A stretch of 64,000 bases of DNA from Heliopora coerulea (Eukaryota > Cnidaria > Anthozoa > Scleralcyonacea > Helioporidae), in assembly GCA_030142905.1 (NCBI GenBank), contig JASJOG010000096.1:744001-808000 (forward strand). Direction: 5' to 3'. Both the position numbers and the translations under genes were made by a program. The notes under the pieces were generated by a model. The model was given only the letters and a program-made list of their open reading frames with translations. It was not told the DNA's origin and searched no databases. The first letter of the stretch is position 1, and each line of letters starts with the position of its first letter. This document shows, piece after piece, positions 11,691 through 22,999 of the stretch.

Positions 11691-12075
11691 GCTCAGTTCT
11701 ATTTCAGAATAATCCTCAGGGAATTATGAAACGGAAACTTCACAATTAACCTACACTGCCGAAGTCAACTGAAAAATGTTGACTAGAGCGGGATTTGAAC
11801 TCGCACCTTCGGGAATCCGGCCCGCCGCTCTACCTGTTGAGCTATCTAGTCCACAGGAATTGGAGGCGAGTTTTTATCCAATTTAAGTGCACGAGATATT
11901 CTCGCGGCCACTTAACGCTTATCCATGAGGATGGATGTGCAGTGTTTCAATTCTATTTCAGAACCATCCTCAGTGTATTATGAAACGAAAGTTCACAAGT
12001 TACCTAGACTGCCGAAGTCAACTGAAAAATGTTGACTTGAGTGGGATTTCAACTCGTACCTTCGGGATACAGGTC
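11691..12075 (-). mobile_element. tRNA-derived SINE, partial tandem pair
   Basis: A unit of about 254 bp is repeated: TTCTATTTCAGAA...ATCCTCAG...GTTGACT recurs from 11,697 at 11,951. Each unit runs into a tRNA-like head on the minus strand. In the first, 11,781-11,852 folds as a decayed tRNA with 6 of 7 acceptor pairs, an A box (TAGCTCAACAGGTAGAGC) and a B box (GAGTTCAAATCC). The second head is truncated. Position 33 is not T and the T stem has a mismatch, so a functional tRNA is unlikely. Confidence 0.65.
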
Positions 12076-12148
12076 CGAAGTGGTATTTCTTGACCAAGTC
12101 TCCAAGACGAGTTGTATTTGCTTATGTGTACGGAAGCGTACACATTAA

Positions 12149-12480
12149 GCCCCGGTCAAACGCTTTCAACATTTCGTTCAACTCCTTTTAACATTGTTGA
12201 ACGATGTTGAAAGATATTGAAATTAGCCATGTGTGACCAGAAGTAAGCAACATTATCATATTCAACCATCGGCAATATCAATATCAATGTTACGCGCGTA
12301 GAACACATGTTGACCAAAACTTTGAGCACGTTCAAATTTCTTTCAACGTCATACCATATCCTTCGAAGACGTTCAGCATCATTGAACTTGGGTGTCCATA
12401 CAAGCATAATGTTGAACATAATATGCAACAATGTTGAACAATGTAGAAAGAAATGTTGAATGCGTTTGACCATGCAGGGC
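12149..12480. mobile_element. TTAA-flanked MITE
   Basis: TTAA occurs at both borders (12,145-12,148 and 12,481-12,484). The ends are GCCCCGGTCAAACGC and GCGTTTGACCATGCAGGGC, which are imperfect inverted repeats, and several GTTGAAC/GTTCAAC motifs lie inside. TTAA duplications are typical of piggyBac and Kolobok elements. Length is 332 bp. The frames inside it are incidental. Confidence 0.8.
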
Positions 12481-12484
12481 TTAA

Positions 12485-12969
12485 AATTCGCCAAATGAAA
12501 GGCTCCATTTACAAACATTCTTAAATATGCTACCCTCAGTCGACATACGTAATAACCACGCATAAAATATCATGGGAGTTAACATTCACGCTCAATCTAT
12601 CGAAAATAAACCGAGAGAACTCGTTCAATTCAGCTAATATTATTCTTCTTTTGAAAGTAAGTTCCAAATAATAAAGAACTCTGGTCAAATTAAAAAACTC
12701 AGAAAGTTCATACCTGTCCAATGAACAAACTCCTCTAACAGACTGCACAACTTCAGTGAGAAGGAAAAGAACTGATCTTCGATAGTCGCGCGCGGTAAGA
12801 AGTGCTATATAAAAATTGAATGTGTGTGTATTTTTTATGCTTTATCTAAAATATGCAGGTCCTGTCGGAAGGAATCGAAAGGAGACACAAAGGCACTTCA
12901 TATTGTTTGTTTAAGTTCCGATGTTGTCTTTTGTAGGAAACGACCACACCCAACAACTGACGGCAAGGG
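12485..12969. other. No gene recognised
   Basis: Flanking sequence between the TTAA element and the P-type element. No domain-bearing frame or RNA gene is seen. Confidence 0.5.
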
Positions 12970-15670
12970 CACAGAATAAGAAACGTAACAGAAGTCTCAC
13001 TCGGGGGTGCAATGTGTCCTCGTTTTCCAGTGCGCATGTCCGGGATCCGCCATGTTGGCAGCCAGATAACTCCAGCCAAGGAATAAGGAACATGATGGCG
13101 AAAAACCAGCTTGGATCACTAAAACGGCTTTATCTGGAAAAGTATTTTGGCGATTTCCGTTTTAGTTTGATATGTCCCAGAGGAAAGGTAAGTGATCAAT
13201 TTTATCATAATTAAAAGGCGTATAAATAAATTTTCCGTGACATATTCATTTAGTTAGGAGTGGTCATTTGTTCGCTTACTTGTTTACTCGTATTTCACAC
13301 TCGAAATCAGCTTGCAGCACACTCATGCCCAAATTAATTTCAGTTTTTACGTGTTCATTGTAGCTATATTTTCGTGCTGATACCAAATCTAGCTTGCTGA
13401 TTGCGTGTCACCTTGGTTTTAGTTTTTAAATAATTTCAAAATCAAAGAAAGATATGCTTTGAGCCTTCGTAAATATACGATTTTACCTGAAGACAGATAA
13501 AAATGTGCCTCAAAATGTTTACCGCTCCGCAGACTTCAATGCACATTTAAACTTCACAATTGATTTGTGGAAGGAGTAATTTTTAGATTGAAATTTAAAT
13601 GTGAAAGCGACTAATTGAGATAGCATTTTACATGTAATACCTTGGCTCATCCTTGTCTTAAACCAATTTGAACGTCAAACTGGTACTCATGTCTTGTCTT
13701 CACTTCAACCGAGGATTATAAATAGAATTATTCAGAAAAAAACGTATGGCATTGATTTTTTGTTATTGTAATTTTTAGTTGATAACTCTGGTCTGGTGTT
13801 TTGAACCTCTCCATGAGGAGGCTGCTTGAAAGAAGCAAGGTTTATGCACTGTAGAAAGGGATGACAATACAAATTACATATTGCAATATTTAATTAAAAA
13901 AGTCGTCACAGTTCTTTAAACATGAAATTCAATGATTGTGTAAGTCCATATTGATTTTCAGTAGATTGTAACAAACTTGAACATGCATTATTAAAGGCAT
14001 CTGTAGTGATCTACTGCATGCTTCCCAATGTGATTCCAGTAATTCTTAAAAATATCTAGTGAATGCCTTCCTGTAGCATGGCAGGGGCTTGAATGATTTC
14101 AATGTTATGTGGAAATTGTGAACTTAGATAGGTATCCACTTCTCTGTCATTGCTGTGCATGCAAAACATGTTATATGCAGGATCTGAATCAGTATAAGAA
14201 AAATTAATTTGCAAGTGGCCTATCAGCTTTTCATGTGAAGCTATCCTGTGAGTTTCTTTTCACATCTTTTTGTGATTATGCCTTCAAGTAGATTTATATG
14301 TCAAATTCTACAAAAATAATGCTAGATAGTAAAAATGAATGAAGAACTGGGCTGGTCATTAGAATAATGAAAAAATGACCCACTGTACTGTACTTACAAC
14401 CCCTGGATGTACAGTTATTTCTGCTGCAGTTTCTGCACAGAAATAACTGCTCACTTTACTAAAGATTGACACTTTCTTCTTCATAAGAAAGGACAGGCAC
14501 AAGAACTCAGGCAGGACATCATTGGTAACAAGTGCTACATGTAATCAGCATAATGGAGGGAAAATTTACATATTAAAAGAAAAGTAAAAAGAGATTCAGG
14601 TTAATTCACTGTAGCCACAGTATATTGTTTTTTAAATCAGCTTTTTTGTTTAACAAAATATATAACAATAACTAAACTTTGCAGATGGAAGAAAACATCC
14701 TGCCTCAATTTGGAAACAGACATTCCTACTTGGCAACGATTTTTTTCTAATGTCAAATCCCTCTTATCAAACCTAGTAATAAAAGAGAAAAATGTCAGCA
14801 CAAACATGAGCAACATTGAATAATATTTCAGTTGCAGTTGCACTACTTGCAAAGTATTCCAGCCCTACTGTTAACCAATACATAGATCAGGGACAAATGT
14901 AAGTTTATATGCATAAGATATAAGGTACAATTTTTTTAGGGCATAAATTAAGACAAGCAATTTGGAAGCATGTTCAGAAAACCCTTCGTGGTTGCACCAT
15001 TGCTAGGCAGAAAATTGTGAGAACATTTTAAATAAAACTGAGAATTATTTTTGTTTATTATGAAAAAGCTGCTTGGAAATTTAGGAATACAAAATACATA
15101 AAACTTTGCACTGAATCAAAACAGTGGAGTTATTCGAAACATACTCAATACAGATGAGTGTTGACAGAGGCCAAGTGTTAAAGCAAGTTGGAGTTCTAAT
15201 TTAAGGAATTAAAGCAGTCTTATTATGATTAAGGAAAAGAGTTTACCCCATCACAGTTGTTATAAATGTGAAATCTACTTTCGACATTTCATCCTTAACA
15301 GCGAGAATACTCAAGCAAACGTCGCTCGTCCGACGAGTATCATGCAAGTAGCTGACGCGGTGATCCGTGAAAGATAATGAAGAATTATCCGTTTTCTATT
15401 TAGTAAATTACCTTAAAAGTACAATGATATTGCTAACATACCTTTCTTCTAGACGTATCAGCCGTAAAGCAAAAATCGGCCGCAAAACGTTTGAGATACA
15501 GCAGTTCAAATGATCAGAACCCGCTTTTCGCCATTATTTTTGTTGTTGACCTGTCCGGAGTTATCTGGCTGCCAACAAGGCGGCCAAGATGCGCGGCACG
15601 ACATGCGCGAGGACAAAAACTTCAGAGCTTCCGACGCGAGTGAGACTTCTGTTACGATTTTTATTCTGTG
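12970..15670. mobile_element. Non-autonomous P-type element (2.7 kb)
   Basis: The ends are inverted copies of CACAGAATAA.AA.CGTAACAGAAG..., 34 bp with two mismatches. GCAAGGG is directly repeated at 12,963-12,969 and 15,671-15,677, close to the 8-bp duplication known for P elements. Subterminal inverted repeats (GTTGGCAGCCAGATAACTCC type) follow. The outer ten bases and CAGAAGTCNCACTC match the right end of the THAP9-like element at 37.4 kb. Its left part holds an exon-like frame matching a leader exon of that element. No transposase core remains, and 13,215-15,540 has no recognisable gene. Confidence 0.82.
13094..13190 (+). pseudogene. P-element leader exon homologue
   Basis: An ATG-started frame (MAKNQLGSLKRLYLEKY...) runs to a GTAAGTGAT donor. 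The element at 32 kb has the same exon at 32,280-32,370 (MAKTKVGSLKLLYLEK, then a stop) and also continues to GTAAGTGAT. The shared start, protein and donor suggest a conserved first exon of this P-type family. The rest of the gene is absent here. Confidence 0.5.
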
Positions 15671-15677
15671 GCAAGGG

Positions 15678-16684
15678 TGAGAGAATTTTACCATAACTGG
15701 AATGAACTGGCTAAAATTTGGACTGATGATTACGTGCAACATTTCTATGATATATGAAAATAATTAATAGTGCATGATTTTGGAGATTACATACTCGAGC
15801 CATGCTGAACGATAAATCCCCGTACACACGTCCAGGTTGTCCTGGACAAGAGACCTTGGTCAAGAAAAAGCTTCTGAAAAAGGTGACTTGTCAAGGAAAA
15901 CTTACCAGTTTGTGTCGTACACACGAGTAAGTTAAACTTGTCAACGAAAACAAGTGACTTAAAATTGACGTTGGTCTTTTAAGTGGTATTTATATAACTT
16001 TTGGTCAAAATAAATATACCGTACTAGCTGAAAGTGAAGTGGCTTGTTATGGAATTGATCCTCCGGACGGCCGAAGAAAATATTGCTGGAACGAATAGTA
16101 TTTAAGTTACGATGAAAACGCCATGGTCTATTTTTTTGTGCGGTCAATAGAGCAACAACTGGTTGGAAAGGATGGGTGAAGGCCCTGGTACCCATAGTAT
16201 TTTGTGAAGTCATTAACATCATCATGTCATGACGGCATGAATTTGTTCGAATAAAATTTCAAAGTTTTTACAGTTTGCAGCAAGATCGAACTGTCACACT
16301 AAGGCAAAAGTTTGTCCCGCCGTTTCTTCAGTAATTGATCTAAGTATGGATGAGAGATCTACCAAAGGATGAGAACGAACGCACGTAAGAATTTTCACTG
16401 GAAGTCCCCTGAACATTACCGATAAAATTCTATACATTAATTAGATTTCTTGTGTTCTAATGTTGCACTGAGAGACTTACGTATTCCGCGAATAAGTAGT
16501 CAGTACTAACATAACTTTTTGAACTGAATAATATCAGGCAATTCATGCGTCATTTTAAGAATAAGAGTGAATAGCAATCGCTTTTGCAGTAGAAGACTGG
16601 CCATATGGAGCACGTATGGAGTATTCCCGGTGGGCCTGTCGATCTGAGGACTGCTGGGCCATGTTCATAACATTTTACATCTTT
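15678..16684. other. No gene recognised
   Basis: Non-coding sequence. GTACACACG motifs near 15,823 and 15,930 hint at a decayed inverted-repeat element, but its ends could not be fixed. Confidence 0.4.
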
Positions 16685-16936
16685 CAGATTTCTTAAAAAT
16701 CTCCCCTCAGAATGCAAGAAATAGCATTTCTGAGACTCTAAATTTCAAAATTTTCCCGGAGAGCACGCCCCCGGACCCTTCTAAACGTACTTTTCCCTTT
16801 CCAAAAATATTGATGATGGGACGCTCACACAACACTTCCCCTTGAAAGTTTCCAGCCCAGTCCGCCCCTGCGCTTTTTTAATTTTTGAAAAAACGTCAGG
16901 AGTCCCATTACCGGATTTTAAACACGACTTTACCTA
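16685..16936 (+). repeat. 252-bp dispersed repeat, copy 1
   Basis: It aligns without net length change to 43,528-43,779 (blocks AAATAGCATTTCTGAGACTC and CCCAGTCCGCCCCTGCGCTTTT). A shorter relative lies at about 19,590-19,690. It is non-coding and of unknown class. Confidence 0.8.
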
Positions 16937-17143
16937 ATACCTTCAAATTGCCACCCATACGTCTTCCGTATTGTTGGTATGGACCTGGATAGGGCAGAGA
17001 CCACCAAGTAATCTATCCAAAGGATCCCCACTTGCCTAGTTGCGTCACTACTTTATCGTCACATATGTTTTTGTAAATAACCTACGCACTTAAGTCGAGA
17101 TACTTTAAAATATTAATCCTAATCACACTCTGGAGATGTTTTA

Positions 17144-17323
17144 TTATAATGACACAGGTGATTATCAAAAATCCCGCGTGGTAATTGGCTACAATATACG
17201 TCATAAATCTCAATGATCACCTACAAGTGAATATAACAGTAAAGACTCAGAAACAAGACTGCGGGTAGCTTTGAAAATATTACTGAGGAGACTTTCTTTC
17301 AAATAATCACCTGTGTAATTATA
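17144..17323. mobile_element. MITE with ~21-bp inverted ends
   Basis: TATAATGACACAGGTGATTA at the left is matched, reversed, by AATCACCTGTGTAATTATA at the right with one mismatch. Length is 180 bp and it is non-coding. TA-rich borders would suit a Tc1/mariner-type duplication, which is not proven. Confidence 0.7.
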
Positions 17324-17327
17324 CTAA

Positions 17328-17432
17328 AACAATTATTCGCCTGTGGCTCAGCGAATATTATTGAATAAGTCCCTCGACTTCATCTCGGGGATCATTCAAC
17401 AATATTCATTTCGCTTTCGGTGAATAATTGTT
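17328..17432. mobile_element. Palindromic element
   Basis: The left arm AACAATTATTCGCC...AATATTATTGAAT pairs with the right arm ATTCAACAATATT...GGTGAATAATTGTT. The stem of about 40 bp has several mismatches and a CTCGACTTCATCTCGGGG loop region. It is non-coding. Confidence 0.6.
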
Positions 17433-17777
17433 AAATAAGCTGCACAAGGAAACGTCAGTGAATTAAATATTTATATACTAATTTTCTCCACATGTTTCAT
17501 TCACTATGGTACTTTTGAAAAGTAGTTGCTGCGCTTCAATATTCCTGACTCGATTACGGTTCCCGTCTGGTATATCGACTGTTACAATATGTTTGCTTTT
17601 GTTCACGTCGAAAACAACCGACCAATCAATTTTTATCATTCCATTGCTCGAACACACTGATGCACAGACGTTGCGCTCTGGGATAGCTTTGAAACTGAAA
17701 TTTGTTCGTAAAACTATCACTATATACGTATGAAACTATCACTATGTGTATAACTCTATATGTAACATATAACTATA

Positions 17778-17845
17778 TACAGTCGAATCTCCATTAAGCG
17801 GCCACCCTCGGGGAATGACAATGTGGCCGCTTAATAGAGGATGTC
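17778..17845. repeat. Tigger/pogo-type terminal inverted repeat
   Basis: TACAGTCGAATCTCCATTAA followed by GCGGCCACC resembles the ends of pogo/Tigger elements and begins at a TA. An inverted copy of CCATTAAGCGGCCAC follows within 40 bp. It lies beyond the C-terminal end of the minus-strand Tigger gene, so it is probably that element's 3' end. The matching 5' end near 21 kb was not found. Confidence 0.55.
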
Positions 17846-18079
17846 AAGAGTCGAACATGGGTGTGTCGGAAGTCGGTAAATTTAATCAATTTACCAGTCA
17901 TTAACAAGAACAGACGGTAGCTTTTAATATTTAAAAAAAACAACTAACAACAAATCACTTGTAAGTTGAGAAACCACATGAAACAAAAATCAACGTTGGA
18001 TTCATGCGTAATTATATCGTCAGCTAGGCTGGCTTAAAATAGTCTCCAATCTGCATTTGTCGTCCCGGTGCATTGAGTT

Positions 18080-18614
18080 TTTAAGTTCAAAGCAAGTCGT
18101 TCGTCCTCGAAATGGACGACGCAAGTTCCTCGTACCTGTGGTACAACGCAAATCTGCGCAGTTCCTCAGCATGTCCAATAGCCTCTGTCAATAACTTGAT
18201 TTTGGATTCTTTAAAATCCTGGTCATATTCATCATCATTTACTGAGAGCGCCATGGGTGAAGTGGGTGAATCTTCACGGTTATCTTCTAATAATTCACTG
18301 CGAACTATTTTCCTCCATTTCGGGTCAGAACTATCAGTGTATCCAGCTCAAATTTCAAGATCATTTTCTGCTGAGATCCAATCTTCTGTACTACATGATT
18401 CGTGGATTCCACTCACCAATTACTGCAGATCTTGCAATTCTTCCCCTTCAAACAGGTCATCCTTAGCGGTTAATTCGTCTGGACACAATCCAGTCTTTTG
18501 ACGCATTTCTGGATTGTATCAGAGGATATTTCGTCCCACGCTTGTCTTCCGCATTCGATTGACACCAGCAGATTGACAGACTTTACAATATCACTTGTAT
18601 TGTTTGATCCGTCG
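18080..18614 (-). pseudogene. Tigger/pogo transposase, C-terminal part
   Basis: Read on the minus strand, this continues the transposase at 19.9-20.9 kb after the insertion at 18,621-19,931. It begins QIDGSNNTSDIVKSVNLL and runs through AWDEISSDTIQKC, the known C-terminal region after the DDE domain of Tigger transposases. An acidic stretch and LLTEAIGHAEELRRFAL near the end follow, with several stops and frame changes. It has no independent function. Confidence 0.75.
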
Positions 18615-18620
18615 ATTTGA

Positions 18621-19931
18621 CCAAGGACGTAAATCCTGGGGGGATCGGGGGACATATCCCCCCCACTTTTTGGACAGAGCGGGGATACATATATAATTAT
18701 CCCCCCTACTTTTTGCAAAGTTCATGACAACTGAAGCCTAATTTCTGTTCCCTCGGTGCTTATGGTTCCATGTTTACCTTTACGATTTTCCGATATAACC
18801 TTTTTCAGCCCCAATTCTTACCTAGGTATTGTTGGTTCGAATACATGACAAATTATAAAAATTTGCCAAGTTATTTTACAGTCCGATCGTTCTTCTTTGG
18901 ACGCCATTTTGTAAACAATCAAAAATACTTTGTTTAGTCATACTGTAACGTCTTTATTGCTGTTTGGAGGAAATGCATGGCTTCGTTTCGATTGAAAAAT
19001 AAGCATAGGTCCCAAGTGACCCGCATCTGGTGGGTCAGACCCGCATTTGGACATCCAAACCCGCCGACCCGCCAGGCTAGCATAAAAACCCGCATTGGCA
19101 TTAATTTGCTGTATTTCTGTCTTCCGTGTAGTGAAATTTTTAAAATGTGTTTTGGAACACGAATATAAGCTACGATTTGACAATGGGACTTGCAACACCG
19201 TTAAACGCATTCTGTGACATCCCAGACATGTTTACAATCCATTTCTTTGATATCGCGCACACAGACTGCTTGAGATCATATTGCTGACTCGTCCACAGTC
19301 GCTTGCAAGAAACTCATGCGCAAGCGACCGCGGAGATTCATGGGGACTTTGAACAGTGCGAGTTTCGCAATTTGCAAAAGAATACTTCTGTAAGTTAGGC
19401 GATGATAATAATACGTCAAACCCAGAGAACAAAATCAGTTGAATCTGTTGCAACTGAGATGTGTGGTGTGGCATATCAGTGTAGATGTACAGATTAAGCT
19501 TAAATTTCCAAAAAGTACAAAGCGAAGTGCAGAGGAGTGCATTTTTGAGTCTAAGTGAGGGGGGAAACATGGTCAAAGAAAATCATTCAATTTTGCTTCA
19601 AAATGGTCTCAAAATGCAAGAAATGGCTTTTCAGAGAGCCTAATTTTGAAAATTTTTTGGGGGAGCATGCCCCCGGACCCCCCTAGAGCCTCGCGCCAAA
19701 GGCGCGAGTTGTCTTTCTGGTGACCAGCATCAAGCCCATCCAAACTTGAGACCTATGAATAAGATATAAATGTTGTTCCAAAGAAACAATCTCAGAATGC
19801 CGGAAATGGCATTTCATAAACATTAAATTAAAAAAAACCCAACTTTCAGAGGGAATGCTTCCACATCACTTGGCCGGCTCCGTCCCCCCCCCCCCCCCCC
19901 CCCACTTTTAGGAAGCGATTGTCGCCCTTGG
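18621..19931 (+). mobile_element. CCAAGG-ended DNA transposon, copy A (contains nested insertion)
   Basis: The ends are CCAAGGACGTAAATCC and, reversed, CCAAGGGCGACAATCG. ATTTGA is directly repeated at 18,615-18,620 and 19,932-19,937. The element interrupts the Tigger gene. Copy B at 24,241-24,782 is its reverse complement and lacks the nested insertion, so the intact unit is about 540 bp. A C20 run lies at 19,884-19,903. No transposase is encoded. A 6-bp target duplication narrows but does not settle the superfamily. Confidence 0.85.
19004..19757. mobile_element. CATAGG-ended element nested in copy A
   Basis: The ends are CATAGGTCCCAAGT and ACTTGAGACCTATG, inverted with one mismatch. AATAAG is directly repeated at 18,998-19,003 and 19,758-19,763. 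Comparison with uninterrupted copy B confirms the empty site. Length is 754 bp. A fragment related to the 252-bp repeat at 16.7 kb lies inside near 19,590-19,690. Frames of up to 114 codons inside show no known domain. Confidence 0.85.
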
Positions 19932-19937
19932 ATTTGA

Positions 19938-20940
19938 CTACACACATTGAAGTAATCCTTTTTTGCATTTCACCTTCCCATTAGAAATGATACCACCATC
20001 AAGTGGTTGAGTCTTGGAGGTCGTATTTCTTGGCAAAAACACTATTTCTATATTCGAAAAGCTGTCATTTAAGTATTCCGCGTGACAAGGGGTATTATCG
20101 ATGAACAACAAAATGCGCCTGTTACTTCGTTTTAATCGTTGATTAAGTTTCGACAAAACTTCCTTCATGATGCCAGCATTCATCCAGGCTTTTTTGTTTG
20201 GAAAGTAACTGCACTTACACTGACGTTTTTTTTCCTTCAAATTCTTAAAGCACCGCGGCTTTTCAGATTTTCCAATTACAATAGGACCTTCCTTTCTCCC
20301 AGCGGCGTTAACAAAAAATGTCCATGTATTACGCTGCTTAGCTTTTTTGCCACCACTACATCTTTTCCCTCTTTCACCGAGGCTCTTTTCGGGAAGACCG
20401 TGCCAAAAGCACCCAGTTTCGTTCATGTTCCAAATGTTTTCTTTCTTCCATCCTCTGGTAGTTTCTCGCGCCTTCTCACTCCAGCTTTACACTGTCTCTG
20501 GTCTAACATCGTTTTCTTCTCCTGTGACTATCATACTGCATACGTTGTGCTGTTTCTAGAAATTTTTATTAGGCCCTCTTCTTGAAGCATTGTTCCTGAT
20601 ATTGGTATGTTCAACTTTCTACACATTTTGTACCATTCCCACACTGCTTCCTTTACATCGGTGTACATGTAATTGGCTGTGCGTCGTCGCTTTTGCTGAC
20701 TTCTTTCATCACTGCTTTCGTGCAAAGCAAGAATGGATGCCTTGTTTTTCAATATGGTTTGGATCTGCGTCCTTCCTGTTTTGAAATGTTCAGCAATCTT
20801 TCTGGCTCCGAGGTTGGGGTGTTGTTCAGCACAGTTGATAACGGCAACTTTTCCATACAGATCAAGGCAATTACGCTTGGTCTTTAAGTCTGAACCATGA
20901 CTGGCACTGTACGAATCGTTCTTTTGTTGTTTTTTTTTTG
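19938..20940 (-). pseudogene. Tigger/pogo transposase, N-terminal and DDE part
   Basis: On the minus strand, a psq-type helix-turn-helix (CLDLYGKVAVINCAEQ...ARKIAEHF) near 20,740-20,880 is followed by a CENP-B-like second HTH in a 73-codon frame (20,531-20,752). The DDE_1 catalytic domain follows in the 162-codon frame at 19,938-20,426: GCFWHGLPEKSLGERGKRC, GKSEKPRCF, LLFIDNTPCH and TTSKTQPLDGG. The enzyme would cut and paste its own element. A stop and a frame change at about 20,440-20,530 separate the HTH and DDE parts. The first catalytic aspartate, usually in MDETG, is N here (MNETG), so the product would be inactive. The C-terminal end lies beyond the insertion at 18.6-19.9 kb. Confidence 0.85.
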
Positions 20941-20959
20941 ATGCCTTTATTTTCTTCAG

Positions 20960-22640
20960 GAGTAATATTCATGGATTCATCATGTGCATTTTTTCGAGTA
21001 AATACGGTATGAATAATAAAAGAATAAAACATAAAACAACTACAGTATTATGTATATATGTATGAAAATTATGAATAGAAATAATTATGAAATAAGAATC
21101 GCTGGGGCGAAGAGCAGCACCAAAGAATAAACTTAGTGATAGTATGGTTTTCTTAAAAGAAAGGAATATTGTGCTAGACGTTGCGTAGAGTTATTTTCGT
21201 CATCTTAGGTGCCAATAGTAACAATTACGCTGCATGTTTATAGACTTGAAGATTTGCTTTCACTTAATATAGACTCCATTTGTGTAAACCATTGTCGATT
21301 TCCTGGCAATTACTCAAAGGTTTTATTGCAGTTTTTATCGAACATGCTTGAATTCACTTGCGATTTTCTCAAGAAATCTAACCTAAAACTTCTTTCAGGT
21401 AACACCAAACAGGCTTTCTTCATCACTTCTCGGGAAAAACCATGTAAAGGCAAAAAGGGAAAACCGACAAATAAAACACGAGAAGTAGTTTCCAGCTGTG
21501 CATTGGTCAGTAGAATATTAATAACTTTGACCAGCGTACATGTGAAAGAAAGACTGACCACAGATTTGCAAACAAATGGGAGAAGCAAGCATGTCAACAG
21601 TCGTTACTCTATGGCCACATCTCTTCCGGTTTAAATCTGGGAATAGATAATGTATCCATAGAGTTAGCAATTCTGCAGTGCTTGTCCTCTTCCATTGCTC
21701 TAACTTTCTATAGTCGATTTTGTTTAACAGTTAAAGAAATAAAATTACGTTCAGAATAATTTGTGTTTATCTCAAGCAGGTAAAAAGTTAAAACCGAGAA
21801 TAATAGACTAGATGATCTGTTGTATTTTCTTTAGACGTCATGTCGAATTGTTTAAACGAAACAAGTTCAGATAACAGTTGAGGATGCCAAACGTGTATTC
21901 GGTGATCAGTTTGAGAAAGAAGCCTGTCACCAAGGTACCAACTGAACAAGCGCATTTCCTTAGCCCCCTTCATTAATTTATTGGGGCTATGGCCAAAGAA
22001 TTATTAGCCATAGAATGCGAGCTCCAACGTGTTGCCAGAGATCCAAATGGAACAACCCGCATAGGGGTCGTTATTTGCCCCTATAAATCCGCCATTTTGT
22101 GCGAAAGAAACTTTCCTCCAGGACTATTTCTTCAGAAAAACAAACTGTTCTATTAGATAATGTTGATAATTTCTTTCTCTTTTTGGTGGTACTGTAACGT
22201 ATCGAAGAAAATACATTTATGAAACTGAAAGGGCTATTTTTTTACTTCAAAGGAAAACAATTATATCAGTTGAGCCTAATTTTCAAACTGTATCGTGCCG
22301 TAGTCAATCACCACAGGTCAATCCGATACGGCGGTTTATAAGTGCAAAAGAGTTCAATTTGCCCCTGTCGCATGACCGTGCACGCATTCCATGTCTAACA
22401 ATGCTATGGCTGTGGCCGTTTTCGTAAATCATTTGCATCATAATCAAGGAATAATAACTAACAAACTATAAGCATAAAAACATATATTTGACCAACTTCC
22501 AGCAATTCTGTAGCCCAAACCTAGCTCCTCTTCTCTCGTTATTTCGATGCCAACTGTCGGTCTCATTACGTTTCCATGAATACCGTGGCTTATGCGTCAT
22601 TCAAATATTAAACACTATCGCTTTTTTTCAATCCACGTTT
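20960..22640. other. No gene recognised
   Basis: Frames reach 141 codons (21,209-21,634, plus) and 95 codons (21,310-21,597, minus), but they overlap and neither shows a family signature. No element ends were identified. Confidence 0.4.
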
Positions 22641-22729
22641 TAGTTTACATCAGACCGGTTAGAAAACTTAGCTCGGACCGGTCTCACTCATTTGGGGTGG
22701 TGGACCAACACAAATGAGTTCTGACCGAT

Positions 22730-22999
22730 TTGAACTCAGTACGAAATCTTGATACGCGAAATCTCTCCAGACCAATCATTGATGTGGCAAAGAGTAAGAA
22801 AAGCATTGTTACTGGGAACAAAAACTCCGAATGCGGTCTGAAGTATTTGCCAGAATTTGACTTTAGTTTCATTCCGCTCTCAGATATAGATTCTTCAGAC
22901 AATTTTCACTTTGGTAACTGTCTGAATTCGTACCGGGCTCGTGTAATTAACCCCTTAGACCTTCATGGGAAAGTGGGTTCTTGGACATGGCTCAATTGA
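22730..22999 (+). other. Unrecognised 89-codon frame
   Basis: The frame encodes a Ser/Asn-rich protein (SRPIIDVAKSKKSIVTGNKN...FSFIPLSDIDSSDNFHF). No domain or hydrophobic segment is recognised and there is no clear splice donor. It may be part of an unknown element or chance. Confidence 0.2.

Noticed and set aside
11781..11852. Functional tRNA gene on the minus strand
   Set aside because: Stem mismatches, a non-T base before the anticodon and a neighbouring second copy of the unit point to a SINE.
12156..12563. 135-codon minus-strand frame as a gene
   Set aside because: Most of it lies inside the TTAA-flanked MITE and reflects its repeated GTTGAAC motifs.
13215..15540. Hidden captured host gene inside the non-autonomous P-type element
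   Set aside because: The longest frames are about 70 codons, without domains or paired splice sites.
20139..20585. 148-codon plus-strand frame as a gene
   Set aside because: It lies opposite the Tigger DDE frame, which has clear family motifs.
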